Source: an uncultured bacterium (lineage in GTDB: Bacteria; Verrucomicrobiota; Kiritimatiellia; CAIKKV01; CAITUY01). From it: a stretch of 35,584 nt of DNA. Both the position numbers and the translations under genes were made by a program. The notes below the pieces were generated by a model that was not told the origin of the DNA, did no database searches, and was given only the letters and a program-made list of their open reading frames with translations. The stretch is taken from the NCBI GenBank assembly GCA_903958395.1, contig CAJBSZ010000066.1, positions 1 through 35,584 on the forward strand. The letters are read 5' to 3'. Positions within the stretch are counted from its first letter, which is position 1. Every line of letters starts with the position of its first letter. Positions 16,586 to 25,797 of this stretch are shown here, piece by piece.

Positions 16586-19500
16586 TCATTTCTCCACCGG
16601 CAGCAGTTCGATCTCGGCCAGGCTGGCGTAGGCCGCATCGGGATCAACCCCACTGGTGAGCAACAGCTTGACCGCCATGGCCGGCCGCGGCGCCGCGAAC
16701 AGCACCGTCTCGCTGGCGTCGTTACGGTTGCATTCGCCGCGCGCGGCTTGCACCCAGGCCTCTTGCGCCCCTCGGGTGTACACCGCATACCCCTTCACCC
16801 GACCGCCCCAGGCCGCCACCAGTTTCACGCCGCGCAGCACCTCCGCTCGGGGCAGTTCCAGCACGATTTCCTTGGGATAGACCGGAGCGTTGACCGCGTC
16901 AGCGCCCTTCCAGAGGTTCGTTTGCAGGCCTGCCTCGCTGATCGCATAAACGGGGGCGCTTAGCGGTTCGGCACTCCGCCAAACCGTCCGCGGGTTCCCA
17001 TCGAGCAGGCTGGAGGCCGGGAAACCCGGGGCCTCGCTTCCGATCGAGACCAGCCGCACCCCCAGCCGGCCGGAATTGCCGTCCACCAGCTTGCGGAACA
17101 CCTGGTCGAGCACCGCCTCGTCCAAGGCCGGCGGGGAAAAGGCGGCGGAGTCCATGTAGTTGTAAAGACTGCGCAGCAGTTGCCTGGCTTCCGGCCGGTT
17201 GTTCAGGTCATCCCACACGTTAAAGCCGCAGGCCAGCAGCCGACCAGGCCCGACCCTCGCCTCGAAGAGTTCACCCAGCTTTCGATTCTCGCCGTGGTTG
17301 TCGATCATCTGCGCGATCGGCCGATACTCCAGGGGCGTGGCATCCAACAGAAGGGCCACCGAGCGGCTAGCCAGGTCATACCAGCGGAAGTCACGGTACA
17401 TCTGCGTCGGGAACCGGGCAAAGGCTGGATGCTTCACGTCAAACAATCCACCCATCGTCTGGTTCTTCAGCCCCCGAAGCAGCGGACTGCTCACCGACGC
17501 GCGCCACGGGGCGCGGAAGGAGTTTTCGTACGTCTCCGGCAGGATTTGCAGGAACACCTTGCGGCCTTCCACCAGGGCCGCCTTTGCCTCAGCCCCCCAC
17601 TCCCGCACGATCAGCACGTCGGCCGGGGGCGGCGGGGCCGGCGTGGCGGGATAGACATGGATATCCCAGCGATTGACAAAAGGAGTGCCGGCCAAGGCCA
17701 CCGCCACCGTCAGCGTGCAAGGAGCGGGCAACGCCGCCAAGGGCAACTCGAGTTTCCCCAACGAGGTCACCCCCCCGGTGGGGAGGTTCAACTTGGACCA
17801 GCGGCCCGCGGCCACTTCCTTCCCCTGCCCGTCGCGGACAGTCCACGTCGGCTCAATCCCGCGCAACTCGCATGGACCGTAGTTGGCCACTTCAGCCGTA
17901 GCGGAAAAAGTTTCCACGGTCGTATAGACACGCTTTTCAAAGCGCAGCAGCGGCACCGTCTCGCCGCAAAACTCCCGCCAGGCTTCCGGGGTGGTGATCC
18001 CCTTGGATTCCCAGAAGGCATCCACCATGCCGAGCATGGCCATCCCCTGGCCGGGGAAATCCTGCAGGCAGTACAACGAAAAGCCGCCGAGGCCCGGGGT
18101 CCGCAAGGACTGTTCGATCATGTTCTTGTATTGCTGGAAGCAGAGTTTGCCGGTCGCCTGGACGAAATCGCCGGACTGTGCGAGGAGCCCCTTGCGTGCC
18201 AGGTGATCCCTGATGAGCTCGTAGTTTCCGGGCTTCAGCACACCCGTGTATCTCGGGATGTCGGCCACGTTGGGAAAGGCCACGCAAAGCCCCATCTCGT
18301 GCGTCAGCAGGGGAACCGGCGCGCGATCCACCGCCTCGCGGAAATCGTCCAAGGTGGAAGGCGTATCGCCGAGGTTGCGGATCGTGGCGCCGTGAAAGCC
18401 ATCCGTCTCCCGGAACTGGTCGTTGCGGACCGGATCGCTATGGCGCATGCCCGAATGACTGGAGTAGAGCCGGCGCGGGTCGGCGTGAATCAGCCGATCC
18501 ACGGTCGGCCCGAACACATCCTTGCATTCCATTTCGTTGCCCAGCGTGAAGAGACAGAACGAAGGATGATTTCCATAAGCCTTCACTATCCGCGTGGCCT
18601 CGACCTCCATCCACCGGTCGCGTTCGGGCAAGGCCCCCACGTCGTGGTACCAGGCCCCGGCTTCGGGCAGCAGATACATCCCTTCCTCATCGGCCGCGCG
18701 GAAAGCCGCCTCGGGTGGGCACCAGGAATGATACCGGACAAAGTTTAGCCCATAGCTCTTGATGACCCGGAAGATCCGCCGCCAGCTCTCCTCATCCATC
18801 GGCGGATAGCCGGTCAGCGGCTGGACGCAATTATCCAAGGTGCCGCGCAGGAAAACGCGCCGGCCGTTAACGACCAAATGCCTGCCCTCCGCCTTGAATT
18901 CCCTCATCCCGAAGCGCACCGTCCGCTGCTCGTCGCCGAACCGGAGCGTCAGTTCCTGCATCGCCGGGGAAAACTCGTCCCACAACTTCGCCTTATCCCC
19001 GAACCTGATTTCAAACTCGGCCTTCCCGCCCTTCTCGCCCCATTCCGCAACCAGTCGCCCACTGCCCTCCGTCCACCGTCCACCGTCCACCGTCCACCGA
19101 ATTTCCCCGGTTCCCGTGTTTCCGCTCGCGTTGCCGATCTCCACGACCACCCGCGCCCGCCTGGCCGCCACGTCCGGGAAGACCTGGACATCGGCCAGGT
19201 ACACCGGCTCCGTCGCCTGCAGTTCCATGCGGCCGATGACGCCATTCCAGTTGACCTGGGTGTTCTCGCCGACCGAGTGCGCCCAGGTTCCGCCGATATC
19301 GGGTGTGGCAATGTTGTTGATGCACAGCGTCAGACGGTGCCGGCCCGCGGCCACCATACCCAGCTCGTAGACGTGCGGGACCGCCAGGCTGTCCTGATAG
19401 CCGAGCGGGCGGCCATCCAGCCACGCCCGGCTGTTGCAATGAACCCGTTCCAGGAACAGCGTGACGCGCTTTCCCTGCCAGGCGGCGGGGATCTCGATCT

Positions 19501-19813
19501 CGCGCTCATACCAGGCCGGACCGACGTACTTGGTGGCGCGGTAAAGGCGCATCAACGTGGGCGCTTCCGTATTGGGCGCCACGCCGGCCGTATCCAGCGT
19601 GCCCGGCAGGGACAGCACGCCGCTCGCCGCGGAGGCCTCGCCCGGCAACTCCTTGGCGAACCAGTTCTCTTGTCGCCCCACATCCCGCGGATCCAGCCGA
19701 TAATGCCACTCCCCGGCCACAGGAACGACATCGGTACCCAAGGCCGATCCGCTGGACCATAGCCCAACCATCAACATCATTGTCACAAACGAGGTGGAAC
19801 GTATTTTTCCCAT
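16586..19813 (-). CDS. Secreted GH2 enzyme with C-terminal F5/8-type-C domain
   Basis: 1075 residues with a signal peptide (TSFVTMMLMVGLWSSGSALG); the ribosome-binding site at 19813 is weak. GH2 jelly-roll N-terminus (WYEREIEIPAAWQGKRVTLF, RAWLDGRPLG, 101-137), immunoglobulin-like middle, then the TIM barrel with NGRRVFLRG (316-324), FVRYHSWCPPEAAF, acid/base Glu427 in TLGNEM and nucleophile Glu506 in LLTHEMG. GH2 members are beta-galactosidases, beta-glucuronidases, beta-mannosidases or alpha-L-arabinopyranosidases; this sequence does not decide which. A further domain (about 700-940) and a discoidin-like end (about 950-1075) follow. That last domain is the apparent source of the small copies at 6832 and 8237. 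It lies 46 bp from the upstream GH2 gene. Confidence 0.88.
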   Translation of the reverse strand: MGKIRSTSFVTMMLMVGLWSSGSALGTDVVPVAGEWHYRLDPRDVGRQENWFAKELPGEASAASGVLSLPGTLDTAGVAPNTEAPTLMRLYRATKYVGPAWYEREIEIPAAWQGKRVTLFLERVHCNSRAWLDGRPLGYQDSLAVPHVYELGMVAAGRHRLTLCINNIATPDIGGTWAHSVGENTQVNWNGVIGRMELQATEPVYLADVQVFPDVAARRARVVVEIGNASGNTGTGEIRWTVDGGRWTEGSGRLVAEWGEKGGKAEFEIRFGDKAKLWDEFSPAMQELTLRFGDEQRTVRFGMREFKAEGRHLVVNGRRVFLRGTLDNCVQPLTGYPPMDEESWRRIFRVIKSYGLNFVRYHSWCPPEAAFRAADEEGMYLLPEAGAWYHDVGALPERDRWMEVEATRIVKAYGNHPSFCLFTLGNEMECKDVFGPTVDRLIHADPRRLYSSHSGMRHSDPVRNDQFRETDGFHGATIRNLGDTPSTLDDFREAVDRAPVPLLTHEMGLCVAFPNVADIPRYTGVLKPGNYELIRDHLARKGLLAQSGDFVQATGKLCFQQYKNMIEQSLRTPGLGGFSLYCLQDFPGQGMAMLGMVDAFWESKGITTPEAWREFCGETVPLLRFEKRVYTTVETFSATAEVANYGPCELRGIEPTWTVRDGQGKEVAAGRWSKLNLPTGGVTSLGKLELPLAALPAPCTLTVAVALAGTPFVNRWDIHVYPATPAPPPPADVLIVREWGAEAKAALVEGRKVFLQILPETYENSFRAPWRASVSSPLLRGLKNQTMGGLFDVKHPAFARFPTQMYRDFRWYDLASRSVALLLDATPLEYRPIAQMIDNHGENRKLGELFEARVGPGRLLACGFNVWDDLNNRPEARQLLRSLYNYMDSAAFSPPALDEAVLDQVFRKLVDGNSGRLGVRLVSIGSEAPGFPASSLLDGNPRTVWRSAEPLSAPVYAISEAGLQTNLWKGADAVNAPVYPKEIVLELPRAEVLRGVKLVAAWGGRVKGYAVYTRGAQEAWVQAARGECNRNDASETVLFAAPRPAMAVKLLLTSGVDPDAAYASLAEIELLPVEK
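19069..19099. repeat. 7-bp tandem repeat inside the GH2 gene
   Basis: CCGTCCA is repeated just over four times without interruption. On the coding strand it reads RWTVDGGRWT in the immunoglobulin-like region between the GH2 sugar-binding and catalytic domains. Because 7 is not a multiple of three, gain or loss of one unit would shift the frame, so this is a candidate slippage (phase-variation-like) site. Confidence 0.75.
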
Positions 19814-19859
19814 ACGGAATAACTTTCTTGTCTTTGTCCGATCCCGTCAGTCTGATTGA

Positions 19860-22800
19860 TTAGTCCTGTGGTCTTGCCTTTAACCGTGCATCGAGGTCAG
19901 CCACCCGAACCACCGGGCGCTTGTTTCCGGACTCGTCGGTTTCGGAGAACTCAGCCCCGAACTCCTTCTTGATATCGGGCGCCGGATTGTCGGTAAACCC
20001 GACATGATAGGTCCAACTGAAGTCGCCACATTCTTCCGCCTTGAGCAGGACATAGTACTTGCGCCCCCTCGCCTTGGCGACCTGGCAGAAGGTGCGCACG
20101 TCGAACCGGGTATCGCCGGAGGCGCCGCCAATGATCTTGATCCGGGAGACGGCGGCTCCCCGCTCCATTTCCATCGCCGTCATGTTGCGGCTGATGCCGT
20201 AGTCGCGGGAATCCAGATAGACCAGCGCCGGTCCTTCAGTCATGCCTTTAGAGGCGGGCAGAGGCTCAGCCGCATCGGCCGGCCCGCCGACCAGTTCAAC
20301 CTGGGCCGAACCTGCAATAACCCCGCCTTTTTCAATCACTCGCACAGGGACACCACGCCGATCCCTGGCCAAGCCCTCGTTCACACCGTCATTGGCATAG
20401 TCAAGAACCGCAAAAAACGCCTGGTCGCCATCCATCCAGGCATGGGCATGCCGGTCTGCCGCCGCAACCGCCCTCAAACCCACCGAGCGTTCGTCACACA
20501 GCGTTGCCGTCAGGATGTTCAGCTTCGTGGCGCGGAAGTCATTGCAGCCATGCGCCAGCGTATCCTCGCTCCACGGCCACCCCGGCTTGGTCCGCGGCCC
20601 AAACAAACCGCAGAAGGGGGTGCCCGGAAATGCCTTGGCCTGGCCCGACAGGCGCCCGATGTGGTCATCCGGATAGAAATTCCACTGGCCGCGCCGCCGC
20701 CAGGTGAGGGTATCACAGGTTTTGGGGAGGCTGAAGACGATACCCAGTTGGCGCAGATCCACCTCCACCGGACTGGTGAAGTTCCATGCCACAGTCAGGC
20801 GACCGGCGCCATCAAAGGCCAGTTCATAACCGCCAACCGCTTCCGCATAGTTTCCGGCCACCTTGACCACGATCCGATCCGCCGACTTCGCGGCGGAAAC
20901 CGACGTTGCTTTCCAGGCGGTACACAACCCCCACAACGGCTTCACATCGGGCTCCTTGCCTTTCAGTTGCCGATCCCCGCCATTCTCGGCGTTCATCGGG
21001 ATCACCGTCAGGCAAGGCCCTGCCAGCGGCAGTTGCCGATCGGCCACCTTGGCCAACTTCAGTTGCCCCGTCGTGGCATCCACCACATAGCCGAACCCTT
21101 CGCCCTGGATGACGATCTCACCGCCCGCCTGAGTCAGCTTCAGCTCGCCCGCCTTGCGCAGCGGCGCCGGCACGCCGGCCGGTCCTTCGCCCAGAATAAA
21201 CCGATAGGCGTCCACCTCAAACCCCCGCGGGCCAACGACGTGAACCTCCAGTTCCTTGCCCATCAGATCATTGCCTTTGACGGCGATCGCCAGGGTTCCC
21301 CTCTGACCCGGCGCCGCCTCCACCGAAGCCTGGCCGGATTCGTCGGCCAGCTTCCAGTTGAAGCGCATCTCCTTCAGGTCGGCACAATCGCTGCGGTTTT
21401 CCACCGTGAGCCGGATCGGCTGACCCGCGGCGGGGACCGGCACTTGCTCCTCGAGAATGCGAACCGGCGTATAGACCTTGGCCACATGCCAATATTCCGG
21501 TTTCGGGCGGCGCCAGCCGTCCAAGGGACCCCAGGCGCCATAGCCCACCGTGCGCCCGCCCGGCAGGAAGAACGTGTCGTCCATGGCCACCCAGATAGCG
21601 CCGCCGAGGGAGCCAGGCTCCGTGCGCATGAGTTCCCAGAGCTTGGCCAACTTGTAGCCCCAGACGTCGCGCACCCCGGGGTCGGAGATCAACTCACGCC
21701 GGTTGCTGTCGCTCAAGTGCGCGTATTCGTCGAAGAACACCGGCTTTTCACCCTTGGTCACGCGCACGATAGCCTTGGTGTCCGGATAGTGATGCGAAGC
21801 CATGTCCACATAATCCAGCGACCCCTCGCTATAGCTGAACATCAGCGGCCGCGCCGGATCGGCGTCGCGCACCCATGCCGTGGCCGCCTTCATGGCCGGA
21901 CCGAACTGGCTCTCGTTGCCCAGCGACCACATCACGATGGACGGGTGGTTCCGGTTGAATTCCACCATCTCCTGCACCTGGCTAAGGACAATACCGTTCA
22001 TCACCCTGGGATGAGCCCAGCAGAACGGTGCTTCGCACTGGACCAGCATCCCCAGTTCATCGCAGGCCTCCAGGAGCTCCTCGGCCGGCGGATAATGAGA
22101 AGTGCGTACGAAGTTGATATTCGCCCGGGCCAGCACCTCGACATCCTTGCGCCATTCGTCCCCCCGCATGCAGCGACCTTGCAAGGGATGCGACTCGTGG
22201 CGGCATATGCCCCGCAACTTCACCGCCCGCCCGTTGACCCAAAAACCCTTGTCCCGGATCTCCACCTGGCGGAACCCCACGCGCGTCGCCAGGGTTTCCG
22301 CCGCAGGACCGCTTCCCAGGGTCGTGGTCAGTGTGTACAGCCGCGGATGCTCGACGTCCCACAATTGCGGATTGAAAACCGGCAACTGCAGCTTCACTCG
22401 GGCAGTGCCTCCGGCCGTCATCGCCGGCACCTCGAGGTCGGTTTTCGCCACCGCTTGCCCCTGAGGATCCCGCAGTTCCATGACCCCGCCGGACGCTGGC
22501 GCCGGGGTGTTACCCTCATTGGCCACCGTCAATTCCGCCTCCAGAACGGCCTTGTCAAACCCGCCTTCGAAACGCGTATTCACGTGCAGCGCGGCCACGT
22601 TCACCGCCGGCAGCGCCAGCAACTGGATCTTGCGCGTGATACCGCCAATGTCATGGCAGGCATAGCGCAAGCCTTGGGCATATTCGTCGGCATCGCTGCT
22701 GCTGCGCACCGCCAAGGCGATGACGGCCTGCCCGCCGGGTTTCAGCGCATCGGTAATATCGAATTCGAAGGGAGTGAAACCGCCCTCGTGTTTGCCGATC

Positions 22801-23213
22801 TCGCGGCCGTTGATCCAGACCGTGGCGCGACTATACACGCCATCGCAGCGCAGCTTGACGCGCCGTCCCGCCCAGTCGGCAGGGAGGGCCACCGTGCGCC
22901 AGTAACCCGCCGCCGTCTTCGTATCGACTGTGAAACCCTGCTGGGTCCACTGGCCCGGCACCTGGATCGCGCCCCAGCCATTCCCGTCCGGCTTAGAGGA
23001 AATTTTCCCGAAATCGACGGGCGGAGCAGGATGGAAACGCCACTCGCCGCCCAGATCGAGCGTGGGCGAGGCCATTCCGGCCACTGCCGCCGGCTTGGGC
23101 GAAATGCGCGGCGGCAAGCCCTGCGGCTCAGCGCCGCTCGACCTCAGGCCGATCATCAATCCCGTCACCACGATGGTTGTGATCGCCCGTCCGATCCCCT
23201 TCCTTATTCTCAT
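19860..23213 (-). CDS. Secreted GH2 beta-galactosidase-like enzyme
   Basis: 1117 residues from 23213, chosen for AGGAAGGA upstream and a good signal peptide (MRIRKGIGRAITTIVVTGLMIGLRSSG). An alternative ATG at 23279 overlaps the upstream stop as TGATG and would add 22 residues before the signal. The GH2 architecture is complete: N-terminal jelly roll (GYWRTVALPADWAGRRVKL, ATVWINGREIGKHEGGFTPF), immunoglobulin-like domain, barrel with GICRHESHPLQGR and FVRTSHYPPAEELLEACDELG, acid/base Glu434 in SLGNES and nucleophile Glu496 in FFDEY. The long C-terminal part (LGEGPAG onward) resembles the small-chain-type beta-sandwich domains of LacZ-like enzymes. The likely reaction is hydrolysis of a terminal beta-galactoside, but beta-glucuronidase is possible. 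It follows an esterase by 65 bp. Confidence 0.9.
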   Translation of the reverse strand: MRIRKGIGRAITTIVVTGLMIGLRSSGAEPQGLPPRISPKPAAVAGMASPTLDLGGEWRFHPAPPVDFGKISSKPDGNGWGAIQVPGQWTQQGFTVDTKTAAGYWRTVALPADWAGRRVKLRCDGVYSRATVWINGREIGKHEGGFTPFEFDITDALKPGGQAVIALAVRSSSDADEYAQGLRYACHDIGGITRKIQLLALPAVNVAALHVNTRFEGGFDKAVLEAELTVANEGNTPAPASGGVMELRDPQGQAVAKTDLEVPAMTAGGTARVKLQLPVFNPQLWDVEHPRLYTLTTTLGSGPAAETLATRVGFRQVEIRDKGFWVNGRAVKLRGICRHESHPLQGRCMRGDEWRKDVEVLARANINFVRTSHYPPAEELLEACDELGMLVQCEAPFCWAHPRVMNGIVLSQVQEMVEFNRNHPSIVMWSLGNESQFGPAMKAATAWVRDADPARPLMFSYSEGSLDYVDMASHHYPDTKAIVRVTKGEKPVFFDEYAHLSDSNRRELISDPGVRDVWGYKLAKLWELMRTEPGSLGGAIWVAMDDTFFLPGGRTVGYGAWGPLDGWRRPKPEYWHVAKVYTPVRILEEQVPVPAAGQPIRLTVENRSDCADLKEMRFNWKLADESGQASVEAAPGQRGTLAIAVKGNDLMGKELEVHVVGPRGFEVDAYRFILGEGPAGVPAPLRKAGELKLTQAGGEIVIQGEGFGYVVDATTGQLKLAKVADRQLPLAGPCLTVIPMNAENGGDRQLKGKEPDVKPLWGLCTAWKATSVSAAKSADRIVVKVAGNYAEAVGGYELAFDGAGRLTVAWNFTSPVEVDLRQLGIVFSLPKTCDTLTWRRRGQWNFYPDDHIGRLSGQAKAFPGTPFCGLFGPRTKPGWPWSEDTLAHGCNDFRATKLNILTATLCDERSVGLRAVAAADRHAHAWMDGDQAFFAVLDYANDGVNEGLARDRRGVPVRVIEKGGVIAGSAQVELVGGPADAAEPLPASKGMTEGPALVYLDSRDYGISRNMTAMEMERGAAVSRIKIIGGASGDTRFDVRTFCQVAKARGRKYYVLLKAEECGDFSWTYHVGFTDNPAPDIKKEFGAEFSETDESGNKRPVVRVADLDARLKARPQD

Positions 23214-23278
23214 CCTATTCCTTCCTCCCCGGCGCGAGTGGTCGCCCAACAGCTGATTCCAAGGCAGCAACGGGTTCA

Positions 23279-24199
23279 TCACTTGTCCCCCTTGCCGCGC
23301 GCGACAGGGGCGGATCGATCGAGGGTTGGCGGGCCCTGGAGCCAGCCAAGCGAGGCGAGGAAGCGGTCGGCCTCAACGGTGGTCTCGTAGAAATGCCGGC
23401 CGTGGTTGAAAAAACCGTGCCCCTGGCCCGCGTAGAGCTTGAGCTCGCAACGGACCTTGGCACGCTCCATCTTCTCCCTGAATCCTTCGGCCGGGCCGGC
23501 CACCGGATCGTTGGCGCCGAAGAAGACGATCGCCGGCGGGTCGTCGGAACTCACGTTGTGGGCGGGCGAGAGCTGCGGGTAACGATCCTTGATGCGGTCG
23601 TAGCCGTAGTTGCCGGGGCCTTGCGGTCCGTTGTCGAAGACGGGATTGAAGAGCAGCATCGCGTTCGACTTCGGCGAGACCTTGAGATCATCGCTGGGAT
23701 CATCACAACCGTCTACCATGCCGACAAAGGCTGCGAGGTGGCCTCCAGCCGAGCCACCGGCCGAGGCGATGCGCTGCGGGTCAATGCCGAGTTCCCTGGC
23801 GTGGCTGCGCGCCCAGCGCATGGCCGAGCGGGCATCCTGGATGCACACATCGGGCGCTTGCCTGGAAGAGACGAGCCTGTACTCGACCTGCAGGCACACC
23901 ATGCCGCGGCTGGCGAAATATTTGCATTGCTCGTTGAACTGGGAGAGCAGGCTGACGGTCCAGCCACCGCCGTGGAAAAAGACGATGGCAGGGTGCTGAT
24001 CGCCCGCCTTCCAGTCTGCCGGCTTGACCACCCAGACGTGCAACTCGCGGCTGCCCACCTTCTTGTAAACCTGCGGTTCACCGAAAGGCTCGGGACGATT
24101 GGCGCCCTTACCCGCAGCCGCCGGGATCTGGACAGCAGCAAAAAGCAGCAACAGAACAGCCCATCGGTCAATGCGTAAACGTCTCAGGTTAATTTGCAT
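23279..24199 (-). CDS. Secreted esterase of the BD-FAE / HSL-like alpha/beta-hydrolase type
   Basis: 306 residues, exported (MQINLRRLRIDRWAVLLLLFAAVQIPAAAG), with GGAGG six bases before the start. Oxyanion motif HGGGW at 76-80, nucleophile Ser150 in AGGSAGGHLAAF, candidate Asp231 in FFGANDPVAG and His261 in GQGHGFFNHG. This is the pattern of BD-FAE/lipase-like carbohydrate esterases that remove acetyl or feruloyl groups. Only 15 bp separate it from the sulfatase upstream, and it is followed by the GH2 galactosidase, which fits removal of esters that would block the exo-glycosidase. Confidence 0.88.
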   Translation of the reverse strand: MQINLRRLRIDRWAVLLLLFAAVQIPAAAGKGANRPEPFGEPQVYKKVGSRELHVWVVKPADWKAGDQHPAIVFFHGGGWTVSLLSQFNEQCKYFASRGMVCLQVEYRLVSSRQAPDVCIQDARSAMRWARSHARELGIDPQRIASAGGSAGGHLAAFVGMVDGCDDPSDDLKVSPKSNAMLLFNPVFDNGPQGPGNYGYDRIKDRYPQLSPAHNVSSDDPPAIVFFGANDPVAGPAEGFREKMERAKVRCELKLYAGQGHGFFNHGRHFYETTVEADRFLASLGWLQGPPTLDRSAPVARGKGDK

Positions 24200-24214
24200 G
24201 CGACACCTCCATGG

Positions 24215-25780
24215 TTATGGTTTCTTCAATTCATTCAAGGCGCGGTCACAGAGATCCTTGCGGTCGGCGGCCAGATCGTGCTCCATGCCCGGATCCACCG
24301 TAATATCAAAGACATGCACGGACTCGGCCGGGGCCGGCTCTCTCGGGACAGGGCGGATGATCCGGTTTAGTGCGATCGCAAACCATTTCTCATCCAGCAG
24401 CACGCTGTCTGATATTAGTGGCGGCTTCTTCGCCGGATCCTTTTCTTCGGGACCCCAGGGATCCGAGGGCATCCTCTCACCGGAGGTGCCTTTCCACACC
24501 ATTGCGGCGCGTACTGGCTGGTCCTTGTCCCGCCCTTCAAGCAACGGGACAATGCTTACTCCATCCGTCGGCCCCAGCAGTTTGACCCCGGCCAGCTCCC
24601 CGGCGGTGGCCATCAGGTCATAGAAATTGATGGCGCGATCGGTCTTGCCGGCGGGAATGCGACCCGGCCCCCAGGCGATGAACGGGACAATCACCCCCCC
24701 ATTGGTGTTGACAAACTTTCCCCGATTCCATGGGCCCTTGTTCTTAAAAACCGGATCATCCGTCCATCGAGCGCCGCAAAGACCATAGCCCCATGCCGAA
24801 TAGCCGTTATCCGAGGAAAAGCAGATGATGGTGTTCTTCTCGATCCCGAGCTTCTTCACTTCATCGAGAATGGCGCCCACGCTGCCGTCGAGATACTCCA
24901 CCATGGCAGCCCAGAATTTGCGCGACCAGGTCCATTCAGCCGGCTTGTCGCTGAACCGGCCAAGCGACGGCACGGCCAAGGGCCCATGCATCAGCGAGGT
25001 GGCATAGTACAGAAAAAAAGGCTTGTCTTTGTTCGCACGCATGAACGAGATCGCTTCTTCTCTGTAGAGGTCCTCAGAATAACGCAGGTCGGACGACCCT
25101 GTCTTGTCCATATAGCGGCCCTGCGCATTGAAAAGGGAGCCGCCCTCCTTCTGATATTTATATAGGTAGCGATAGTCGATCTGTTGGTTCTGCGGCAGGG
25201 GAATTTCCTGGTTGTCGCCATATTCCAGTCCGTGCGGATAATATGGATTGTCACCGAAGCGGTAACCGATCCTGCAAACGTCAAAACCCCTGTTCCATGG
25301 CATCTGGCTCAAGACAGTCCCTTTTTTCATTTCCTCCCGGGTTGTAGCTTTACCACCGTCGTGACCCCAGGTGTTTCCACCCTCCTGCATGTGCCACTTG
25401 CCCAGGGCAAAGGTGGAGTAACCAGCCGTCTTGAGCAGTTGCGCCACGGTCGGTCTATAGGTCTTTTTCTTATCAGCCGTCACCGTCGGCGCGGCGTGCG
25501 TCCAGTTCAGCCCCGTAAGCAAACCCGTCCGCGACGGGGCACACCACGAGCCGGCCGCATACGCGCTGGTAAAAACCCGCCCCTCCGACGCCAGACGGTC
25601 AATGTTGGGAGTGGAGAATTGTTTCTGTCCGAAACAACTCAAATCCCCGTAGGAAAGATCATCCGCCAGAATGAAGATGATATTCGGGCGTTGCGGCGCT
25701 TTGCCTTCTTCCGCCGCCGTCGCCGGTAAATGCCCAAAACTCAATGCAAGAACAACGCTACAACAAACTAACCTTTTCAT
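24215..25780 (-). CDS. S1-family sulfatase (formylglycine-dependent)
   Basis: 521 residues from 25780, where GGGGAGA lies eight bases upstream and the signal peptide MKRLVCCSVVLALSFGHLPATA begins. An ATG at 25801 overlapping the upstream stop (ATGA) is the alternative. Metal-binding Asp40/41 (FILADDLSYGD), the C-x-P-S-R modification motif at Cys80 (CAPSRTGLLTG), FALGKWHMQ and FSSDNGYSAWG are all present, so the enzyme should be active if matured by a formylglycine-generating enzyme, which is not encoded here. Substrate and subfamily cannot be read directly. It is the only sulfatase seen in the window, lying between an SGNH esterase and a BD-FAE-like esterase, and implies that the target glycan carries some sulfate. 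Confidence 0.93.
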   Translation of the reverse strand: MKRLVCCSVVLALSFGHLPATAAEEGKAPQRPNIIFILADDLSYGDLSCFGQKQFSTPNIDRLASEGRVFTSAYAAGSWCAPSRTGLLTGLNWTHAAPTVTADKKKTYRPTVAQLLKTAGYSTFALGKWHMQEGGNTWGHDGGKATTREEMKKGTVLSQMPWNRGFDVCRIGYRFGDNPYYPHGLEYGDNQEIPLPQNQQIDYRYLYKYQKEGGSLFNAQGRYMDKTGSSDLRYSEDLYREEAISFMRANKDKPFFLYYATSLMHGPLAVPSLGRFSDKPAEWTWSRKFWAAMVEYLDGSVGAILDEVKKLGIEKNTIICFSSDNGYSAWGYGLCGARWTDDPVFKNKGPWNRGKFVNTNGGVIVPFIAWGPGRIPAGKTDRAINFYDLMATAGELAGVKLLGPTDGVSIVPLLEGRDKDQPVRAAMVWKGTSGERMPSDPWGPEEKDPAKKPPLISDSVLLDEKWFAIALNRIIRPVPREPAPAESVHVFDITVDPGMEHDLAADRKDLCDRALNELKKP

Positions 25781-25797
25781 GCTCATTCTCCCCAATT

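Noticed and set aside
16561-16788. Upstream extension of the GH95-like gene into the GH2 gene
   Set aside because: The extension is an out-of-frame reading of the discoidin end of the GH2 gene, and a signal peptide with a ribosome-binding site starts at 16560.
20004-23390. Very long forward-strand open frame antisense to the GH2 gene
   Set aside because: Its translation is rich in Arg, His, Pro and Gly with no recognisable domain, and it mirrors the third-position GC of the real leftward gene.
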